DNA of 64,000 nucleotides from Rahnella ecdela (GCF_019049625.1 NZ_JAFMOY010000109.1:20617-84616), one strand, 5' to 3'. Positions 28,891 to 38,291 are shown, numbered from the stretch's first letter. Numbers and translations: made by a program. The notes: generated by a model not told the origin, from the letters alone.

Positions 28891-30228
28891 TTACTCTTTA
28901 AAATCTGTCGCTTCAAGCTCATGGCGTGACAGCAACTTGTAAAATTCGGTGCGGTTACGCCCGGCAATACGGGCGGCCTGCGTCACATTGCCCTTGGTAA
29001 TTTGCAGCAATTTACGCAGATAATTCAGTTCGAACTGATTACGCGCATCGGCAAACGTCGGCAGTGCGGTATTTTCGCCTTCCAGCGCTTGCTGAACCAG
29101 CGCTTCGCTGATCACCGGCGCAGAAGTCAGCGCCACGCACTGTTCAATCACGTTCACTAACTGTCGCACATTGCCCGGCCAGCTGGCAGCCATCAGGCGT
29201 TTGAGTGCATCGGTTGAAAAGCTGCGCACAAAAGGTTTATGCCGCTGCGCCGCGACGCGTAGAAGATGATTGGCCAGCAGCGGAATATCTTCCGCCCTTT
29301 CACTTAGCGTCGGCAGTTTTAGCCCGACGACGTTAAGACGGTAAAACAGATCTTCGCGGAACTCGCCCTTTTCCATCGCTTTCGGCAAATCACGGTGCGT
29401 CGCAGAGATAATGCGGACATCGACATCCACATCCTGATTACTGCCCAGCGGGCGCACCTTGCGCTCCTGCAATACGCGCAGCAATTTCACCTGCAACGAC
29501 AACGGCATATCGCCGATTTCATCGAGAAATAATGTTCCGCCGGTCGCCGCCTGAAACAGCCCTTCGCGGCTGCTTACTGCGCCGGTAAATGCACCTTTGG
29601 CGTGACCAAATAATTCGGATTCCAGCAACTGTTCCGGCAGTGCGCCGCAGTTGATGGCGATAAAGGCTTTCTTGCCACGCGGGCTGGCTCCATGAATGGC
29701 CTGCGCCAGCACTTCTTTACCGGTGCCGCTCTGCCCATTAATCAGCACGCTGACATCAGACTGCGCCACCATATTGGCCTGCTCGAGCAGGCGCAGCATC
29801 AGCGGACTGCGCGTAACAATCGATTCGCGCCAGCTTTCATCGGCAGACGGGCTGGATTGCGCCAGCGCTTCATCGATGGCTTTATACAGCGCATCGCGAT
29901 CGACCGGCTTGGTCAGAAAACCAAACACACCCTGCTGGGTCGCGGCCACCGCATCGGGAATAGAGCCGTGCGCGGTCAGGATAATCACTGGCATTCCGGG
30001 CTGGAATTTCTGGATTTCAGCGAACAGCGCCATGCCGTCCATTTCATCCATGCGTAAATCGCTCAGCACCAGATCAATACGGTCCCGGTGCAGCACACGC
30101 AGCGCTTCCGCCCCGCTTTCGGCAGTGGTGACACGAAAACCTTCGCTGGTCAGACGCATTCCCAAAAGCTTTAATAAGCTCGGGTCGTCATCGACCAGTA
30201 ATAAACTGGCTGCTTTGCGTAACGTCAT
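28891..30228 (-). CDS. glrR: Sigma-54-dependent response regulator GlrR (QseF)
   Basis: A 445-residue NtrC-type activator. The receiver domain has phospho-acceptor Asp in [13 protein letters not shown] (about residue 56) and LTAHGS. The AAA+ domain shows Walker A GQSGTGKE, the sigma-54 contact loop GAFTGA and LFLDEIGDM. The C-terminal Fis-type helix-turn-helix is [21 protein letters not shown]. It activates transcription of the small RNA GlmY. Three TGTC-N10-GACA-type binding sites are present upstream of glmY in this window. Start overlaps the qseG stop by four bases. Confidence 0.96.
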   Translation of the reverse strand: MTLRKAASLLLVDDDPSLLKLLGMRLTSEGFRVTTAESGAEALRVLHRDRIDLVLSDLRMDEMDGMALFAEIQKFQPGMPVIILTAHGSIPDAVAATQQGVFGFLTKPVDRDALYKAIDEALAQSSPSADESWRESIVTRSPLMLRLLEQANMVAQSDVSVLINGQSGTGKEVLAQAIHGASPRGKKAFIAINCGALPEQLLESELFGHAKGAFTGAVSSREGLFQAATGGTLFLDEIGDMPLSLQVKLLRVLQERKVRPLGSNQDVDVDVRIISATHRDLPKAMEKGEFREDLFYRLNVVGLKLPTLSERAEDIPLLANHLLRVAAQRHKPFVRSFSTDALKRLMAASWPGNVRQLVNVIEQCVALTSAPVISEALVQQALEGENTALPTFADARNQFELNYLRKLLQITKGNVTQAARIAGRNRTEFYKLLSRHELEATDFKE

Positions 30229-31001
30229 TTTGCGTTCGAATCCTTAACCGGTGGCGTGTAAGTCTCAGCCGGTTTTACCGGAATACCGGCAGCGGCTCTG
30301 GCAGGCGCAGTGGCATCGTTATCCGGCAAATCGCCCTGGATCTGTTTACGGGATGAGAGCTGCCGCTCAATGTCTGTCAGGTTTTCCAGTTTACGGCGGG
30401 TATCGGCGAGATTGCTTTCCAGAACCTGCTGCTGTTGCGTCATCGCCTGAAGTTTTTCTTCGTTCACCGCCAGCTGGCGGGCATTGCGGGCTTTTTCATC
30501 GCCCAGCACGACCTGTAAATTCTGACGTTCGCGCCATAACTGCACCAGCGGGCGTATTTGTCCCGGCATCTGACCGCGATAGGCGCTGACTTTAGCCAGC
30601 AACGCACGGCGCTGCTGCTGATCGGGTTCTGCACCGGACAACAAAATACTTTGCTTAAACACCTCATCCCAGGTGGTCGCAGGGATCTGCTGTGCCTGGA
30701 AACGCGCCTGAGCATCGTTCATGCGATCGGCGCAGTCCATCGCCCGCAACCAGTACAGTGAGTTGGTAACAGCCTCGTTGTCATCCAGTGTCCAGAGGGT
30801 TTCGCAGGGAGCGATACGAAAGTCGATGACTTTGCTGTCGGGAACGACCTGATCAGACACCTGCTGGTAATAACGGTTTTCGGTGGAATGCGGGACACAG
30901 CCCGCCAGCGCCAGTGGCGCGCTGAGTAAAAACGCCCGGCTGCGCAACACTGAACGAACCAGACGAGAGGTGATATGGGTGATAAAAGACAATGCGCTCA
31001 T
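30225..31001 (-). CDS. qseG: Outer-membrane lipoprotein QseG
   Basis: Lipoprotein that stimulates the kinase GlrK in the periplasm, linking envelope state to GlmY. The signal ends LALAG-C, followed by a soluble domain with NSLYWLRAMDCADRMNDAQARFQAQQ and a long helical region (about residues 150-215) with coiled-coil heptads ending RKLENLTDIERQLSSRK. The ATG at 31001 gives 258 residues. A GTG three codons earlier is also possible. Four-base overlap with glrR, 31 bases after glrK. Confidence 0.92.
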   Translation of the reverse strand: MSALSFITHITSRLVRSVLRSRAFLLSAPLALAGCVPHSTENRYYQQVSDQVVPDSKVIDFRIAPCETLWTLDDNEAVTNSLYWLRAMDCADRMNDAQARFQAQQIPATTWDEVFKQSILLSGAEPDQQQRRALLAKVSAYRGQMPGQIRPLVQLWRERQNLQVVLGDEKARNARQLAVNEEKLQAMTQQQQVLESNLADTRRKLENLTDIERQLSSRKQIQGDLPDNDATAPARAAAGIPVKPAETYTPPVKDSNAK

Positions 31002-31032
31002 CAGACGCACCAGCCTGCAAATAGCATCATTA

Positions 31033-32469
31033 TTATTTCTTCTCAGCCGTCAGGGGTAACTCAATACGGAAACACACGTCCGCATCTTCAACGGCAACCA
31101 GTTGCAGCTCTCCATGCATGCGGCGAATACAGTCCTGGGCAATACTCAACCCCAGACCGCTGCCTTTCACAGCCCCTTTTCGTTGCTGGCTACCCTGGTA
31201 AAAAGGTTCAAATATCATCGCGCGCTCGGCCTGCGGGATCGGAGTTCCGGTGTTTGCCACCTCGATAATCACCCGACCGTGTAGTTCCCGGCTGCGGACC
31301 CAAATAGTACCGGATTCAGCCCCGTAGTGCACCGCATTGGAATAGAGATTATCCACCACCCGCCGCAATAATGTCGGCTCAGCCAGACAGGTCGGCGCAT
31401 CAATCGTGACCTCACTGCGGATCTTCTTGGCACGCGCAGGCAGGCTGTTAGCCGTCACCACATCATTCACCAGCGATTTAATATCGACGGCCACGCTGAG
31501 CGTCGGCGCATCGGCCAGCTTGCGGTTGTAATCGAGCAGTTGTTCGATAAGCGTCTGCAAATGACGGCTGCTATTGTTAAGGATAGCCACTACTTCTTTT
31601 TGATCGGAGGTCAGCGGACCGGCAACTTCATCGGCAAGTAGTTCGGTGCCTTCACGCATACTGGCGAGCGGCGTTTTCAGTTCATGGGAAATATGTCGCA
31701 GGAATTCGTGACGCTGTGATTCCAGCCAGGCAAGACGCTCGCTCAGCCAGACGATACGTTGCACCAGAGAACGGATTTCGCGCGGGCCTTTAAACCGTGA
31801 GACATCCCCTAGATTACGCCCTTCTCCCAGCCGGTTAATCATTCTTTCGACGCCTTTCACCGGCCCGATAATCATGCGGGTAAACAGTACCACCAGCGCA
31901 CCGCTGAGCAGGAAAAGCACCAGCGCCTGCCAGCCAAAGAACTGACCGCGTTCGGCGATGGCGCGCTGAAGTTGCTGTCCGCGCGAGAACACCACTTCAC
32001 GCGTCGCCTGCACCATTTCGGCATTGGTGCGCGAGAAATTCTCGAGGCGCGCAGAGGAGTCTTTATCCGGGGAATTATTCTGGCAGACCGGTTGTGTCAG
32101 CTGCGTCAGCAGGGTACGCAGCGTTTGATAATAACGTAAGTCCGGCAGTACCGAAGCATGTGCATCGAGCAACTGGCCGTATTGTTTGTGCTGATTCTGA
32201 TAAAGGCGGAAAAGCGTCGGATCGTCAAGAACGCAATACTGGCGATAGCTGCGCTCCATTTCCAGCGCAATACTGGACATTGATTCGCTGCGGCGGGCGT
32301 CACTGAGCGTGGTGCGGTTGATACGCGCCGCCTGACGGCTCAGCTGATCCAGACTGTCATACGCCTGATAAGCCAGCACCAGCAACGGCAGCAGAACCAG
32401 CAGGAAAGCCATCAGTACCAGCTGACGTAACGAACCGGGGAATAAACGTCCTCTTTTCAACGCATTCAT
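31033..32469 (-). CDS. glrK: Sensor histidine kinase GlrK (QseE)
   Basis: Inner-membrane kinase of the GlrK-GlrR pair. Two membrane spans (about residues 13-33 and 165-187) enclose a periplasmic helical sensor. HAMP follows, then a HisKA domain with the phospho-acceptor His in LRHISHELKTPLASMREG, then the ATPase domain (NLYSNAVHYG, GSGLGLSIAQDCIRRM). Strong similarity to E. coli throughout. The ATG at 32469 (MNALKRGRLFPGS) aligns best with the E. coli start. An ATG eight codons upstream is possible, and neither has a strong ribosome site. Transcribed after glmY. Confidence 0.95.
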   Translation of the reverse strand: MNALKRGRLFPGSLRQLVLMAFLLVLLPLLVLAYQAYDSLDQLSRQAARINRTTLSDARRSESMSSIALEMERSYRQYCVLDDPTLFRLYQNQHKQYGQLLDAHASVLPDLRYYQTLRTLLTQLTQPVCQNNSPDKDSSARLENFSRTNAEMVQATREVVFSRGQQLQRAIAERGQFFGWQALVLFLLSGALVVLFTRMIIGPVKGVERMINRLGEGRNLGDVSRFKGPREIRSLVQRIVWLSERLAWLESQRHEFLRHISHELKTPLASMREGTELLADEVAGPLTSDQKEVVAILNNSSRHLQTLIEQLLDYNRKLADAPTLSVAVDIKSLVNDVVTANSLPARAKKIRSEVTIDAPTCLAEPTLLRRVVDNLYSNAVHYGAESGTIWVRSRELHGRVIIEVANTGTPIPQAERAMIFEPFYQGSQQRKGAVKGSGLGLSIAQDCIRRMHGELQLVAVEDADVCFRIELPLTAEKK

Positions 32470-32581
32470 CTCATTTACCACAGATAAAGTCATGCTAGCG
32501 GACAACGGTTTAAACAGCCAGTGTCAGAGAAGGTGTTCAGTTGATTTGGGGATGAATCAGAGATATTCAGAAGGGTTGGTA

Positions 32582-32782
32582 TTGCAGAACATCCTGAAGG
32601 ATGTTCTGCAAACCGGAAGAGGTGGTGCCTCACTCAACGTGTCGTTCGATGTTTGATAACGTGCTTGCGCAACGATTATCGGTCGGGTGAACGATAGGCA
32701 CCGTTTCTTTGGCGTCATTCGGACATTATGAGCATATCAACGCTTTCGCGTGAGCCAATCATAATCAGGTGAATGAGCAACT
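32582..32782 (-). ncRNA. glmY: Small RNA GlmY
   Basis: GlmY sequesters the adaptor RapZ, sparing GlmZ and so raising GlmS synthesis. The predicted transcript starts at 32782 with AGTTGCTCATTCACC, against AGTGGCTCATTCACC in E. coli, followed by stem-loops. It sits directly upstream of glrK, as in E. coli. A perfect 13-base hairpin (32582-32594 / 32599-32611, GCAGAACATCC arms) marks the probable 3' end, although no T run follows it, so read-through into glrK is likely. The 3' end is approximate. Confidence 0.85.
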
Positions 32783-32793
32783 GCGCTAATCTA

Positions 32794-32808
32794 GCACGTT
32801 ACGTGCCA
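32794..32808 (-). promoter_or_regulatory. Sigma-54 promoter of glmY
   Basis: On the minus strand TGGCACGTAACGTGC has GG and GC exactly 12 bases apart, the -24/-12 arrangement of sigma-54 promoters. It places +1 at 32782. Confidence 0.85.
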
Positions 32809-32914
32809 ATGTTCGAAATTATTTTTCATCCTACTGTTTTAAAAGAATATTTAAAATAACCCCTTTTGAGGCAGCAGTAAAAGCGCGGTTAAGCTGATGA
32901 ATAAACACTCTTTG

Positions 32915-33027
32915 TGTCGCCAAAAACCAACAGAATAACGCACAGAAAAAAAACAATTTAAATATCATATGGTTAAATGTCGCCAAAAAGAGACAAGCAA
33001 ATAACGCGTTGTCGCCATTTTATGACA
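32915..33027. promoter_or_regulatory. Three GlrR-binding sites upstream of glmY
   Basis: TGTC-N10-GACA occurs at 32978-32995 and 33010-33027. A third copy with one mismatch (TGTC-N10-AACA) lies at 32915-32932. All three begin TGTCGCCA. They lie about 135-245 bases before the glmY start, where an enhancer-binding activator would sit. The last one ends 8 bases from the diguanylate cyclase stop codon. Confidence 0.85.
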
Positions 33028-33035
33028 ACCGGCGG

Positions 33036-34013
33036 TCAGTGATTGATCACCACATTTTTACTTAGCTGCTTATGGCTGTACATCGCCTGATCGGAGTCTG
33101 CCAGCAAGGCCTGCACCGAAGGATGTTTTTCACCGGCATACTCAATTTGCCCGACGCTGAATTTAATGTCGTAACCGCGCTGTTCATGAAGATTCCATCC
33201 CACGACGGCTTCGTGCAAACGCTGCATAATTTCAGCGGCTTCCAGGTGACTGGCATTAGTCAGCAACGCCACAAACTCATCACCGCCGAGACGGCCCACC
33301 ACATCCGTTTCACGCAGCAATCCGCTGAGGATCCCGGCAAAAACGATCAGCGCCCGATCCCCTTCCGCATGACCAAAACGGTCATTGATCCCTTTAAAAT
33401 CATTCAGATCGAAAAACAACATGGTCGCTGGCATGCCAAGCTTCTGACAGGCATTAAGCGCCTGCTGCGCCTGCGCCTCGAAGCCCCGCCGGTTAGCGAC
33501 CAGCGTCAGTTCATCCATGGTTGCCATTTGCAGGGCACCGATTTCCTGTTCGGCCATTTTGGCTAAATCGCGCAGAAGCTGGCGCTCATCGTCGCCCATA
33601 TTGCGGGGTTTAATATCAATGAGGCATAAGGTCCCCAGAGAGCTGCCGTTCGGCACAATCAGCGGACAACCGGCATAAAACCGAATACCCGGATCGCCGG
33701 TCACCAGCGGGTTATCAAAAAAACGCTCATCACTCAGAGTATTGGGTACCAGCATGATGTCGTTATCCAGAATCGCATGGGCGCAGAATGAAACGTCACG
33801 TGAAGTCTCCGTAACGGCCAGCCCCTGACAGGATTTAAACCACTGGCGGTTCACATCTACCAGAGACACCAGTGCAATCGGCACATCAAACAATCGTCTG
33901 GCCAGACGGGTCAGGCGGTCGAAGCGTTCTTCGGGTGGCGTATCTAGCAGATTGTAGGCGCGCAACGCATGGATACGCTTCGCCTCGTCAGCGGGGATTT
34001 CTGGCGTTTTCAT
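33036..34013 (-). CDS. GAF-GGDEF diguanylate cyclase
   Basis: A soluble 325-residue enzyme expected to make cyclic-di-GMP. The N-terminal GAF domain (about residues 25-160; FCAHAILDN, GCPLIVPNG, LGTLCLID) is of the type that follows LDTPPEERFDRLTRLA. The GGDEF domain (about 165-322) has an intact GGDEF active site and the inhibitory-site RxxD (RETD) five residues before it, so product inhibition is likely. The GAF ligand is unknown. It lies immediately upstream of the glmY enhancer sites and in the same orientation. Confidence 0.93.
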   Translation of the reverse strand: MKTPEIPADEAKRIHALRAYNLLDTPPEERFDRLTRLARRLFDVPIALVSLVDVNRQWFKSCQGLAVTETSRDVSFCAHAILDNDIMLVPNTLSDERFFDNPLVTGDPGIRFYAGCPLIVPNGSSLGTLCLIDIKPRNMGDDERQLLRDLAKMAEQEIGALQMATMDELTLVANRRGFEAQAQQALNACQKLGMPATMLFFDLNDFKGINDRFGHAEGDRALIVFAGILSGLLRETDVVGRLGGDEFVALLTNASHLEAAEIMQRLHEAVVGWNLHEQRGYDIKFSVGQIEYAGEKHPSVQALLADSDQAMYSHKQLSKNVVINH

Positions 34014-34264
34014 TCACAGACCTCATTTTTCATGCTTCACCCGCACATCAGGCCATAATAAATCGGCCATCAGATGAAACAGATTTCCCGGTTCAAAGAA
34101 ACAATAATGTAAGAGTTCGAGATAATGACTCTTTATATTCTCGTGAGAAAAAACAATAGCAAAAAACGTGTACAAGATGAAAACCTGCCGCAGGAATTGT
34201 ACAAGCTTGTATTAGGAATTTTAGTACTGAAATTAAATCAGCGACAGTGAATAGCCGGAAATAC

Positions 34265-34322
34265 AGTGCCTGCGACTTTGTCAGACCTCCCCGTTCGGAG
34301 AAATCTGTAAAGTCGCAAGCCT
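34265..34322. other. Imperfect long hairpin between the PBP2 paralogue and the diguanylate cyclase
   Basis: The 324-base gap 34014-34337 has no gene that I can see. It holds a well-paired structure: TGCGACTTT (34271-34279) / AAAGTCGCA (34309-34317), continued by CAGA/TCTG and by CTCC/GGAG. No T run follows on either strand, so it may be a processed 3' end or part of an RNA rather than a simple terminator. The remainder is AT-rich and featureless. Confidence 0.4.
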
Positions 34323-34337
34323 CAGATTTAAGTCAAA

Positions 34338-36284
34338 TTAATGCTCACTAAAGCCCAGCGAATTGGGTGTCGGAACCGGTTGTTCGCAGTCCGCCGGATT
34401 ATCAGCTTTGGTCGGATCGCATGTTGTCGCCTGTGGTGGCAGGAAGATGTGGTCGAGGATCGCACGCGCCGTTGGCCCGGCCACCACGCCGTCGCCGCCG
34501 CCATTCTCTAATATCAGCGCCATCACCACCGTCGGGTGTTTATAAGGCGCAAATGCGGTGTAGAAGATATGGTCTCGCAACCTAACCGGCGTCATTTTGG
34601 CGTTATAAACCTGATCCTGGCGCAGGCTGAAAACCTGCGATGTCCCGGATTTAGCCGCAATCTGATAAGGTGCGGTGTGGAATAATTTATAGCCGGTACC
34701 ATTCGGGAAATTCGCCATCCCGAACATGCCGTTTTTCACAATTCCCCAGATTGGTGATTTCGGATCCGCTATTTGTCGCGTCGGCGGCATCTTATAGGGC
34801 GTAATAATTTTGCCGCTTTTAGAGGAATAAAGCAGGTGCGGTGTTTCAAGTTTACCGTTATTTACCAGTGCACTGAGCGCACGCACCATCTGAATTGGCG
34901 TCGCGACCCAATAACCCTGCCCAATCCCGACCGAAATCGTGTCCCCCTGATACCAGCCTTTTTTATGAACTTTCATTTTCCATTCACGGCTTGGCAGTAC
35001 GCCATTATATTGCTCGTCGAGATCTATCCCGCTCGACTGCCCGTAGCCAAATTTACTCAGCCAGGTATGAATACGGTCGATGCCCATTTCAAAGGCCACC
35101 TGATAGAAGAACGTATCGGCGGATTCTTCAATCGCTTTGGTCACATTCAACAAGCCGTGACCGGTTTTCAGCCAGTCGCGGTAATGGCGTTCTGTGCCCG
35201 GCAACGTCCAGGTCGGTGCACCAAAGAAAGTCGTTTGTGGCGTAATCACCCCTTCAAACAACGCCGAAGTGGCCATAAAAGGTTTAACCGTGGACGCTGG
35301 CGGATAAAGGCCCTGCGTAACACGGTTGATCAAAGGCAAATCAGGGTTTTTCAGTAACGCGCTGTATTGCTTGCTGGAAATCCCGTTCACAAACGGATTC
35401 GGATCGTAACTCGGACTGGATACCATCGCTTTAATGCCGCCATCGCGGGGATCCATCACCACCACGGCCGCACGCTGACCTTTCAGGAGTTTTTCGATGT
35501 ATTGCTGTAAATCGAGATCCAAGGTCAGGTAGATATTTTGTCCGGCCTGTGGCGGAACCTCTTTCAGCAGACGCACCACATGGCCGTGGTTATCCACTTC
35601 CACTTCCTGATAACCGGTGCGGCCATGCAGGATATTTTCATAATATTTTTCAACGCCCTGCTTGCCGATATCGTGGTCAGCGGCGTAATTCTCCGAGATA
35701 CCTTCAGCATCGAGTCGTTTGGCATCTTTATCATTAATCTTGGAAACATAACCCACCACGTGCGCCAGTTCCGCGCCATAAGGATAACGACGCTGCTGAT
35801 ACGTGCTGATGGAAACGCCGGGAAAATCGAACTGATTGACGGAAAAACGAGCGACTTCCACATCGGTCAGTGCCAGCTTTAACGGGATTTGTGCGAAACG
35901 GCGGCCGTGGATCATGGCGTCGTGGAAACTGTCCAGATCGTCTTGCGTGAGATCGACAATCGGCGTGAGCGCCTTCAGCGTCGCGTTAAGATCTGCCACT
36001 TTGCCGGGGATCACTTCAATCTGGTAAAGGGTAATGTTTTGCGCCAGCACCACGCCGTTGCGATCCATAATCAGCCCGCGGCTCGGGGCGATCGGCAGCA
36101 TTTTGATGTCATTCTGATTCGAACGGGTCTGGTAAAAATCATGCATGCCCACCTGCAGGTGGTACAGATTGAACACCAGCGCAGAAGACAGCAGAACCAC
36201 GACTAAAAATGCAATCACGGCACGACGAACGAAAAGGACGGACTCGGCGGTATGGTCGCGAATTTCGTCGTTAAGTAAGGCCAT
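34338..36284 (-). CDS. Penicillin-binding protein 2 paralogue (MrdA-like transpeptidase)
   Basis: Class B PBP of 648 residues, similar along its length to E. coli MrdA (633). It has an N-terminal anchor (about residues 22-44), a PBP dimerisation domain (PIAPSRGLIMDRNG) and a transpeptidase domain. Active-site motifs are SxxK in PPASTVKPF (catalytic Ser about 330), SxN-equivalent ESADTFFYQ and KSGT. MrdA normally sits with mrdB, rlmH and rlpA. Here it stands alone, so it is probably a second copy that acts in cell-wall elongation under particular conditions. The C-terminus (two-Cys tail TTCDPTKADNPADCEQP) differs from MrdA. Confidence 0.9.
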   Translation of the reverse strand: MALLNDEIRDHTAESVLFVRRAVIAFLVVVLLSSALVFNLYHLQVGMHDFYQTRSNQNDIKMLPIAPSRGLIMDRNGVVLAQNITLYQIEVIPGKVADLNATLKALTPIVDLTQDDLDSFHDAMIHGRRFAQIPLKLALTDVEVARFSVNQFDFPGVSISTYQQRRYPYGAELAHVVGYVSKINDKDAKRLDAEGISENYAADHDIGKQGVEKYYENILHGRTGYQEVEVDNHGHVVRLLKEVPPQAGQNIYLTLDLDLQQYIEKLLKGQRAAVVVMDPRDGGIKAMVSSPSYDPNPFVNGISSKQYSALLKNPDLPLINRVTQGLYPPASTVKPFMATSALFEGVITPQTTFFGAPTWTLPGTERHYRDWLKTGHGLLNVTKAIEESADTFFYQVAFEMGIDRIHTWLSKFGYGQSSGIDLDEQYNGVLPSREWKMKVHKKGWYQGDTISVGIGQGYWVATPIQMVRALSALVNNGKLETPHLLYSSKSGKIITPYKMPPTRQIADPKSPIWGIVKNGMFGMANFPNGTGYKLFHTAPYQIAAKSGTSQVFSLRQDQVYNAKMTPVRLRDHIFYTAFAPYKHPTVVMALILENGGGDGVVAGPTARAILDHIFLPPQATTCDPTKADNPADCEQPVPTPNSLGFSEH

Positions 36285-36503
36285 AAGCGGGCAAATACCT
36301 TTTTTGTCTGCTTCTTGAAGCGGGCGAAATGAATAAACGGAGACTGGAAAAGTGCGAAAGGATAGCCCGTCATGCCACGGACGACTATAAGAAGTGTGCT
36401 AATGAACTGGCAGGAGTGTTTCTATTTATTGCAGGGCGATATTTCAGGGCGCTGAGGTTTGGCTCAACGCCCCGTGGATCAGGAAATACCGGACTCTGTA
36501 TTT

Positions 36504-36869
36504 TTACTTCGCGGTATTCACTTTGCAGTCACCGTAAACATACCCTTCAGTTTGGGTTGCCACGACAAAACTGTCTTTCACGTGAATATACATCAGGTTA
36601 TCCTGCGCTCCGGCTTTCATAGGCTGGTTATCCTTGCCGATGATATCCGTCAGTTCAGGGCTGGTGACCATTTTGCTGCCATCAGGCGAGAAACTGAACG
36701 TATTCCCCGCATCATAAACCTGAGCATTTTTGTTCACGACTTCAGAAACATCATTGCCATCATCAGATTGCGTATGATGAGTTAACACGCACTGATACTG
36801 CGTGACAGCCGATGCTGAAAACGACGCCAGCGCCAAAATCACCGCCACACAACCGCCTAACCTGACCAT
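36504..36869 (-). CDS. Small secreted protein of unknown function
   Basis: A 121-residue protein with a signal peptide (MVRLGGCVAVILALASFSASA) cleaved before VTQYQC. The ATG at 36869 has GGA 9 bases upstream. Two cysteines (mature residue 6 and near the end, YVYGDCKV) could form a disulfide. The mature part is acidic and polar and reads like a periplasmic beta-rich domain. I recognise no family. It is a lone gene between the PBP2 paralogue and a divergent hydrolase. Confidence 0.7.
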   Translation of the reverse strand: MVRLGGCVAVILALASFSASAVTQYQCVLTHHTQSDDGNDVSEVVNKNAQVYDAGNTFSFSPDGSKMVTSPELTDIIGKDNQPMKAGAQDNLMYIHVKDSFVVATQTEGYVYGDCKVNTAK

Positions 36870-37134
36870 CAGATAAATCCATAAAGTAAGCAAGAGGCCC
36901 ATGCTATCACTTGTCTGGCCGATAGAAAGAGCCTGCAAAAGAAATATTCACGGGCTAAATATTTTAAGCCAAATTCGCCCATGAATAGAATTTGATTGCG
37001 GATAATTCATGCTAACAGAGCACACTTCGCGCCTGTTTACGCACTCTGTTTATTTGTTCATTTTTTGTACTGCCGGTCAGAGGAATTCTGCCTATAATCC
37101 GCAGATTGCACCTGAGCAGTAATAAGGGATTGAG

Positions 37135-37911
37135 ATGAAATCGTTCAAAGTACCCGGTACACAAATGCATTTGCGCTTCCATGAATTATCCGGGATGGGG
37201 GTTCCGCTGGTCTTTATTCACGGCCTGGGATGTGCGTCTTCCTGCGATTTTCCGCGTGTGGCGACCGATGCGTCATTACGTCCGCGCCGCTCACTGTTGC
37301 TCGATTTAGCCGGTTCGGGTTACAGCGATAAACCCGATGATTTCAGCTATAGCCTGCAGGCGCATGTTGATTGCGTGATTGCGTGGCTGGAAAGTCTCGG
37401 CGTGCCGCAGGTCAACCTGATCGGCCACAGTATGGGCGGCAGTATCGCTATTATGGTGGCCGCGCAGCGCTCTGATCTGATCCAGCGTCTGATTGTCGCC
37501 GAGCCAAATCTGGATGCGGGAGGCGGCATATTCAGCCGGGCTGTCGCTCAATATTCAGAAGAAGACTATCTGCGCGAAGGTCATGCGCATCTGATTAACG
37601 TCGCGGTCCGCGGAAAAGATCATATCTGGGCAGGATGTATGGGCATCGCCTCGCCGCTGGCCATACACCGCCAGGCAATCGGGCTGGTGAACGGAGAAGC
37701 CGTATCGTGGCGCGAACAACTTTATCAGCTGGAAATGCCCGCCACCGTTTTGTTTGGTGAGTTTTCGCTGCCCGAGCCGGATGTCGCCGTTCTGCCCCAA
37801 CACGGTATTCATACCGCCATCGTGCCTCAGGCAGGACATTCAATGATGTGGGAAAACCCGACCGGCGTCGCCGCCGCAATTAATGCCGCACTGAATGCAG
37901 AAGCGTTGTAG
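37135..37911 (+). CDS. Alpha/beta hydrolase
   Basis: A 258-residue cytoplasmic protein with the alpha/beta-hydrolase fold. Oxyanion segment is FIHGLGCAS, followed by LLDLAGSGYSDKP. The nucleophile elbow is GHSMGG (Ser about residue 99), and the catalytic His is in PQAGHSMMWENP (about 239). The layout suits an esterase, C-C hydrolase or lactonase. The substrate is not predictable. An AAGGGATTGAG ribosome site precedes the ATG. It stands alone. Confidence 0.85.
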   Translation: MKSFKVPGTQMHLRFHELSGMGVPLVFIHGLGCASSCDFPRVATDASLRPRRSLLLDLAGSGYSDKPDDFSYSLQAHVDCVIAWLESLGVPQVNLIGHSMGGSIAIMVAAQRSDLIQRLIVAEPNLDAGGGIFSRAVAQYSEEDYLREGHAHLINVAVRGKDHIWAGCMGIASPLAIHRQAIGLVNGEAVSWREQLYQLEMPATVLFGEFSLPEPDVAVLPQHGIHTAIVPQAGHSMMWENPTGVAAAINAALNAEAL

Positions 37912-38179
37912 GTTGATGCTAAACAGTGAAAACGAGCCAGAGGCTAGTTGTTTATCCACATCATAAATACTCAAAATTTCCCTGCCAGAATCCTTCCGAT
38001 GTAGCAAAAAATCACAACCAGACTTGTTTAACAAAATTTGTAATCGGGTCTGAAAAAACTAAATGAAGGATTAGTGATCCAGATCAACTAAAACCCGCAC
38101 CCCGCAAGGCCTGCAGCGGTGTTTTAAGTCCAATTTAGGGGTGTTTTTAGCCCAAAAATGGCGACTCACGCCGTCAGGG

Positions 38180-38210
38180 ATGCATTTCATTCCGCAACTC
38201 ATGCATCTCA
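38180..38210 (+). promoter_or_regulatory. YpdB-like tandem repeat upstream of the YhjX-type transporter
   Basis: Direct repeats ATGCATTTCAT (38180-38190) and ATGCATCTCAC (38201-38211) start 21 bases apart. The E. coli YpdB site at yhjX is GGCATTTCAT-N11-GGCATTTCAT, with the same 21-base period. The second copy lies about 80 bases before the ATG. The rest of the 380-base gap from 37912 shows nothing that I can name. Confidence 0.6.
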
Positions 38211-38291
38211 CTCCGCAAATGCGCCGCCCCACTTCGCCAGACTTATCATAGCCACAGTTAATTGAATCTACTTCGCTCGGGAGAACCCACT

